Shown here one piece after another: positions 5,284-8,100 of a DNA stretch of 8,100 bases. The position numbers and the translations under genes are program-made. A model generated the notes under the pieces. The model was not told the DNA's origin. It did not search any database and saw only the letters and a program-made list of their open reading frames with translations. Location: assembly GCA_019347725.1 (NCBI GenBank), contig JAHWKV010000030.1, positions 1 to 8,100 on the forward strand, in the 5' to 3' direction. The first letter of the stretch is position 1; the number at the start of each line of letters is the position of its first letter. The DNA comes from Actinomycetota bacterium. Its GTDB lineage: Bacteria > Actinomycetota > CADDZG01 > JAHWKV01.

Positions 5284-5368
5284 CGGTGGAGGTGGGATTT
5301 GAACCCACGGAGCCTCTCAGCTCACGCGCTTTCGAGGCGCGCCCAGTCGGCCGCTTTGGTACTCCACC
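5284..5368 (-). tRNA. tRNA-Ser, anticodon CGA
   Basis: The 85-nt class II tRNA has an acceptor stem GGTGGAG/CTCCACC with discriminator G. The anticodon arm is CGCGC-CTCGAAA-GCGCG, giving anticodon CGA, which reads UCG, a codon favoured in GC-rich genomes. The long variable arm has a GAGC/GCTC stem, and the T arm is GTGGG-TTCAAAT-CCCAC. CCA is not encoded. The 5' end lies only 8 nt after the tadA stop codon with no room for a promoter, so the tRNA is probably processed from the tadA transcript unless a promoter lies inside tadA. Confidence 0.97.
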
Positions 5369-5376
5369 ACCACCAA

Positions 5377-5844
5377 TTATAGGAACCCTGCAATATCTCG
5401 CCTGGCGGCGAAGAAATCCTGCATCAGCTGTGCGCACTGATCCTCCAGCACACCGGCAGTGATCTCGCACCGGTGGAAAAGTCTCGGATCCTGCGGGATG
5501 TTGTAAATCGACCAGGCCGCACCGCACCGCGCATCGGGGGCGCCGTACACCAGCCGCTTGACCCGAGCCGCCACCAGAGCGCCGGCGCACATTGGGCACG
5601 GCTCCACTGTGGAGTAAAGGGTCACGCCTTCCAACCTCCACGCCCCAGTACGGACCGCCGCAGCTCGTAAGGCCAGAATCTCGGCGTGAGCGGTGGGATC
5701 GCCGGTCAGCTCGCGGGTGTTGTGCGCCGCCGCCAGAATCCGGCCATCGAGCACTGCCACCGCACCGATAGGAACATCGCCGTGGTCGAGGGCCCGCCGG
5801 GCCTCGGTAAGGGCATTGCGCATGTGCTGTTCATCGACGCTCAC
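5377..5844 (-). CDS. tadA: tRNA-specific adenosine deaminase TadA
   Basis: TadA converts adenosine 34 to inosine in tRNA-Arg(ACG), allowing one tRNA to read CGU, CGC and CGA. It is a cytoplasmic homodimer of the cytidine deaminase fold. The 155 residues show the complete zinc and catalytic set: H53 and E55 in TAHAEILAL, and C83 and C86 in PCPMCAGAL. The family markers VPIGAVAV (24-31), HNTRE (41-45) and YGAPD (100-104) are present, and the C-terminal FFAARR helix is typical. The start is a GTG at 5844-5842 with no clear Shine-Dalgarno sequence. An ATG at codon 8 is a possible alternative, and many TadA proteins begin close to that point. The gene lies 31 bp after the protease fusion and leads directly into tRNA-Ser(CGA). 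Confidence 0.96.
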   Translation of the reverse strand: MSVDEQHMRNALTEARRALDHGDVPIGAVAVLDGRILAAAHNTRELTGDPTAHAEILALRAAAVRTGAWRLEGVTLYSTVEPCPMCAGALVAARVKRLVYGAPDARCGAAWSIYNIPQDPRLFHRCEITAGVLEDQCAQLMQDFFAARRDIAGFL

Positions 5845-5875
5845 GGCCGGATCTTACTCGCAGCGGCCCCGCGGG

Positions 5876-8074
5876 TCAGTCGCCGTCGGTGATCTGGTTA
5901 AGAGCTGCCACCGCTTCGTCAAGGTCGTCGACGCCGCGTACGGTTAGCTCGTCCGCATGGCGCAGCTTGTCGATGTCGTCGGTGTGCATCAACAAGATCC
6001 GGGCTCCAGCCTCCCTGGCCCCCTGTGATTTCGGGTGGATTCCCCCCACCGGCCGGACGGTGCCGTCCACCGATATCGAGCCGGTCGCCCCTACCGTTTC
6101 GCCGCCGGCCAGGTCCCGCTCGTCGAGAATGTCCACTATAGCCAGAGCGTAGGCCAGTCCGGCAGAGGGTCCGCCGACGTCCATTGCTTCAAAGTCGATC
6201 TCAAACGGCAGGTCGATATCCAGGTTTTCGGTGGCGACCAGGACCCCTATGCCGGCGCTAAGCTCCTCCACCGCGTCCAGCTGAGCACTGGTTACCTCGA
6301 CGGTTTGAGACTGCCCGTCCCGCTCCAGCGTAATCTCAAAGGCCGTTCCCTCGGGTCGGGCGCTTACGATATCCCGCAGATCCGCCGACAGATCCACCTG
6401 CGTGCCGTTCACGGCGGTGATCAGGTCGCCCTCCTCCAGCTCACCCTCGGCCGGGCTATCCGGAACGGTGGCCACGACCCGAGCCCCTTCGCCGCTCATG
6501 TCCACCTCAAGGCCGGCCGATTCGGCCGCCGCAGCGGCGGCCAGCATCTGGCTCTCGTCGAACATCTGGAGCTGGGCCTCCATGAAATCCTCGTCGGATA
6601 TCCCTTCGGGAACCAAAGCCGAAACCGGCGTTACGCGCTGATCCGGGTGCGCAGCAGCCCATAGGGTGCCCAGGGCATTGGTCTGCGACACCTCCACCGA
6701 AAGAAGCAGGTACTCACCGTTGATCTCGGAGGTAGGCACTCCCTCGATCGAGATACCGTCCGCAACGTCTATGGCGGGACCGGGCTTGGTAACCGCCAGC
6801 GGCGGATAGTAAAAGGCTGACGCCGCCAGCGCCATGAGCAAGGTCACCACCACCCACACAAGCCAGCCGGCGCTACGGCCCGTGGTCTCCTGCCCGGCGC
6901 CCTTTACCTGCTCGAGCTCCACCGCCTTGGCAACGTCGGACACGGAAACGATTCCGGCGATGGAGCCATCCGAAGAGACCACCACCGCGCGGCGGGGAGC
7001 CGCGCGAAGCGCGTCCAGCCCTTCGATCATCGACGTGTTCTCGTCCAGCGTCGGGACCTCTTCGGCAGGGATCATCACATTGCGCACCGGTGTAACGTCC
7101 CGTCTGTCGGCAGCCACATCGGCAGCCATGCGCACCGAGATCAACCCGGCCAGACCGCCGTCCTCGCCGGCAACCGGATAGGTGGAGTGCCCGCGAGGTC
7201 CCACCATGGAGTCGAGCAGACGGGAAACCGGATCCTGAGGCGCCACGGTTACCGGATCGGGCGTCATCAGGTCCCTGACCTTCAGGTTCCGAAATGTGGC
7301 CGTCAGCAACGCATACTGGCCCTCGGCCTCGGCCGCCTGCAGGATGAAAAAGCCCAGCAGTACGAACCAGATCGAACCGGCAAACGCCTGGCTGAAGAAC
7401 CCGAGAATGCCCATACCGACCAGCACATAGGCAAAGGCCTTGCCCGCCTTGGCCGCCGACAAGGTCGCCGCGGTGAAGTTTTGCTGCCGGTGCCAAAGCC
7501 AGGAGCGCAGCACCCGGCCACCGTCCAGCGGCAGCGCCGGAACCAGGTTGAAAGCCAGGACCAAAAAGTTGATCGTACCGAGGTAGTCGGCTATGGCCAC
7601 GACCGGCAGAGGGGCTCCTGCCCCACCGGCGAAGACGCCCGCCGCCGTAAAGCCGATGGCCAGCGCCAGCGAGACGACGGGGCCGGCGATGGCGATGCGA
7701 AACTCAGCCCCGGGGCTGGGGAACATACCCTCAAAGCGGGCCACACCACCGAACAGCCACAGGGTGATGTCGCCGACCTTCATCCCCTCCTTGAGAGCTC
7801 GGAACGCATGGCCCAGCTCGTGCAGCAGGATGGAGGCAAAAAGCAGGAGCGCCGAGACTATCCCCATCACCAGGTAGGTGCGGTCGCCCAGGCCCGGGTA
7901 CTCGGTGGGAAAGAAGAAGCTCGCCAGAGTCCAGCTCACCAGGACGGCCACTATCAGCCAGCTCCAGTGCGCCCCTATGGTGATGCCCCGCACCCGAGCG
8001 ATGTTGAAGCTGGAAGAGGCGAAGATTGGATCCTTGTTTTTGGATCCCTTACCTTTTTTAGACCCCTCGGTCAC
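5876..8074 (-). CDS. Fusion of M50 site-2 protease, CBS pair and PDZ-Lon (S16) protease
   Basis: This single 732-codon frame has two protease modules. Residues 30-250 form a Rip3/SpoIVFB-like intramembrane zinc metalloprotease, with HELGH at 85-89, LDGGR at 183-187 (D184) and about six membrane segments (33-55, 67-91, 126-150, 161-182, 212-230, 232-248). Two CBS domains, which usually sense adenine nucleotides, occupy about 264-388. A further membrane segment (403-422) is followed by a YlbL-like part: TKPGPAIDV at 429-437, a PDZ domain at about 530-595, and a Lon-type domain with catalytic S637 in GGPSAGLAYAL and K682 in GGIHPK. A Lys-rich N-terminus, an even number of segments before CBS and one after it put CBS in the cytoplasm and PDZ-Lon outside. 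Site-2 proteases cut anti-sigma factors already clipped by a site-1 protease; YlbL-type proteases cut extracytoplasmic domains. The start is GTG with GGAGG upstream. Domain calls are firm; substrate is unknown. Confidence 0.92.
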   Translation of the reverse strand: MTEGSKKGKGSKNKDPIFASSSFNIARVRGITIGAHWSWLIVAVLVSWTLASFFFPTEYPGLGDRTYLVMGIVSALLLFASILLHELGHAFRALKEGMKVGDITLWLFGGVARFEGMFPSPGAEFRIAIAGPVVSLALAIGFTAAGVFAGGAGAPLPVVAIADYLGTINFLVLAFNLVPALPLDGGRVLRSWLWHRQQNFTAATLSAAKAGKAFAYVLVGMGILGFFSQAFAGSIWFVLLGFFILQAAEAEGQYALLTATFRNLKVRDLMTPDPVTVAPQDPVSRLLDSMVGPRGHSTYPVAGEDGGLAGLISVRMAADVAADRRDVTPVRNVMIPAEEVPTLDENTSMIEGLDALRAAPRRAVVVSSDGSIAGIVSVSDVAKAVELEQVKGAGQETTGRSAGWLVWVVVTLLMALAASAFYYPPLAVTKPGPAIDVADGISIEGVPTSEINGEYLLLSVEVSQTNALGTLWAAAHPDQRVTPVSALVPEGISDEDFMEAQLQMFDESQMLAAAAAAESAGLEVDMSGEGARVVATVPDSPAEGELEEGDLITAVNGTQVDLSADLRDIVSARPEGTAFEITLERDGQSQTVEVTSAQLDAVEELSAGIGVLVATENLDIDLPFEIDFEAMDVGGPSAGLAYALAIVDILDERDLAGGETVGATGSISVDGTVRPVGGIHPKSQGAREAGARILLMHTDDIDKLRHADELTVRGVDDLDEAVAALNQITDGD

Positions 8075-8080
8075 CGGACA

Positions 8081-8085
8081 CCTCC
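8081..8085 (-). promoter_or_regulatory. Ribosome binding site of the protease fusion
   Basis: The minus strand reads GGAGG here, six bases before the GTG at 8074-8072. This is the strongest Shine-Dalgarno match in the window and fixes the start of the fusion protein. The promoter must lie beyond the right window edge. Confidence 0.8.
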
Positions 8086-8100
8086 GCTCGAATCCTTTAC

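Noticed and set aside
4848..5462. Open frames of 130-163 codons across the repeat region
   Set aside because: They contain duplicated peptide pieces created by the DNA repeats and run through a tRNA gene or its flank, with no family resemblance.

Overview
The window is a high-GC stretch in which every recognisable gene lies on the minus strand, so transcription runs from position 8100 towards 1. The core order, in the direction of transcription, is tadA, tRNA-Ser, SRP RNA (ffs), dnaX, ebfC/ybaB, recR. This is a classic housekeeping cluster kept in many Gram-positive lineages. Several features suggest an actinobacterium, probably a deep-branching or uncultivated one: the base composition, GTG starts on three genes, the short Alu-less SRP RNA, tRNAs without an encoded CCA, a Rip3-like site-2 protease and a YlbL-type PDZ-Lon protease. 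The assignment is inference, with moderate confidence.

Layout from right to left. At 8074-5876 is a 732-residue membrane protein that appears to fuse an M50 intramembrane metalloprotease, two CBS domains, an extra membrane segment, a PDZ domain and a Lon-type (S16) serine protease. Both catalytic centres look intact. tadA (tRNA adenosine deaminase) follows 31 bp later, and tRNA-Ser(CGA) starts only 8 nt after the tadA stop. A 421-bp gene-free stretch (4863-5283) contains two perfect 62-bp direct repeats, two perfect 34-bp direct repeats and a MITE-like inverted-repeat pair. Next come tRNA-Ser(GGA), with its own likely promoter, and the broken C-terminal remnant of a VIT1/CCC1-family metal transporter. 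The SRP RNA, an RtcB-type RNA ligase, dnaX, ebfC and recR follow. The first codons of one more gene are visible at the left edge.

Functionally, dnaX (clamp loader), ebfC (DNA-binding, nucleoid-associated) and recR (RecFOR recombination mediator) form a DNA replication and repair block. tadA, the two tRNA-Ser genes, SRP RNA and rtcB form an RNA and translation block. rtcB is inserted between ffs and dnaX, which are adjacent in the canonical order. The protease fusion lies upstream of tadA and is the least ordinary item. Its predicted topology puts the Lon/PDZ part outside the membrane and the CBS part inside, as if a site-1-like and a site-2 protease were joined in one chain.
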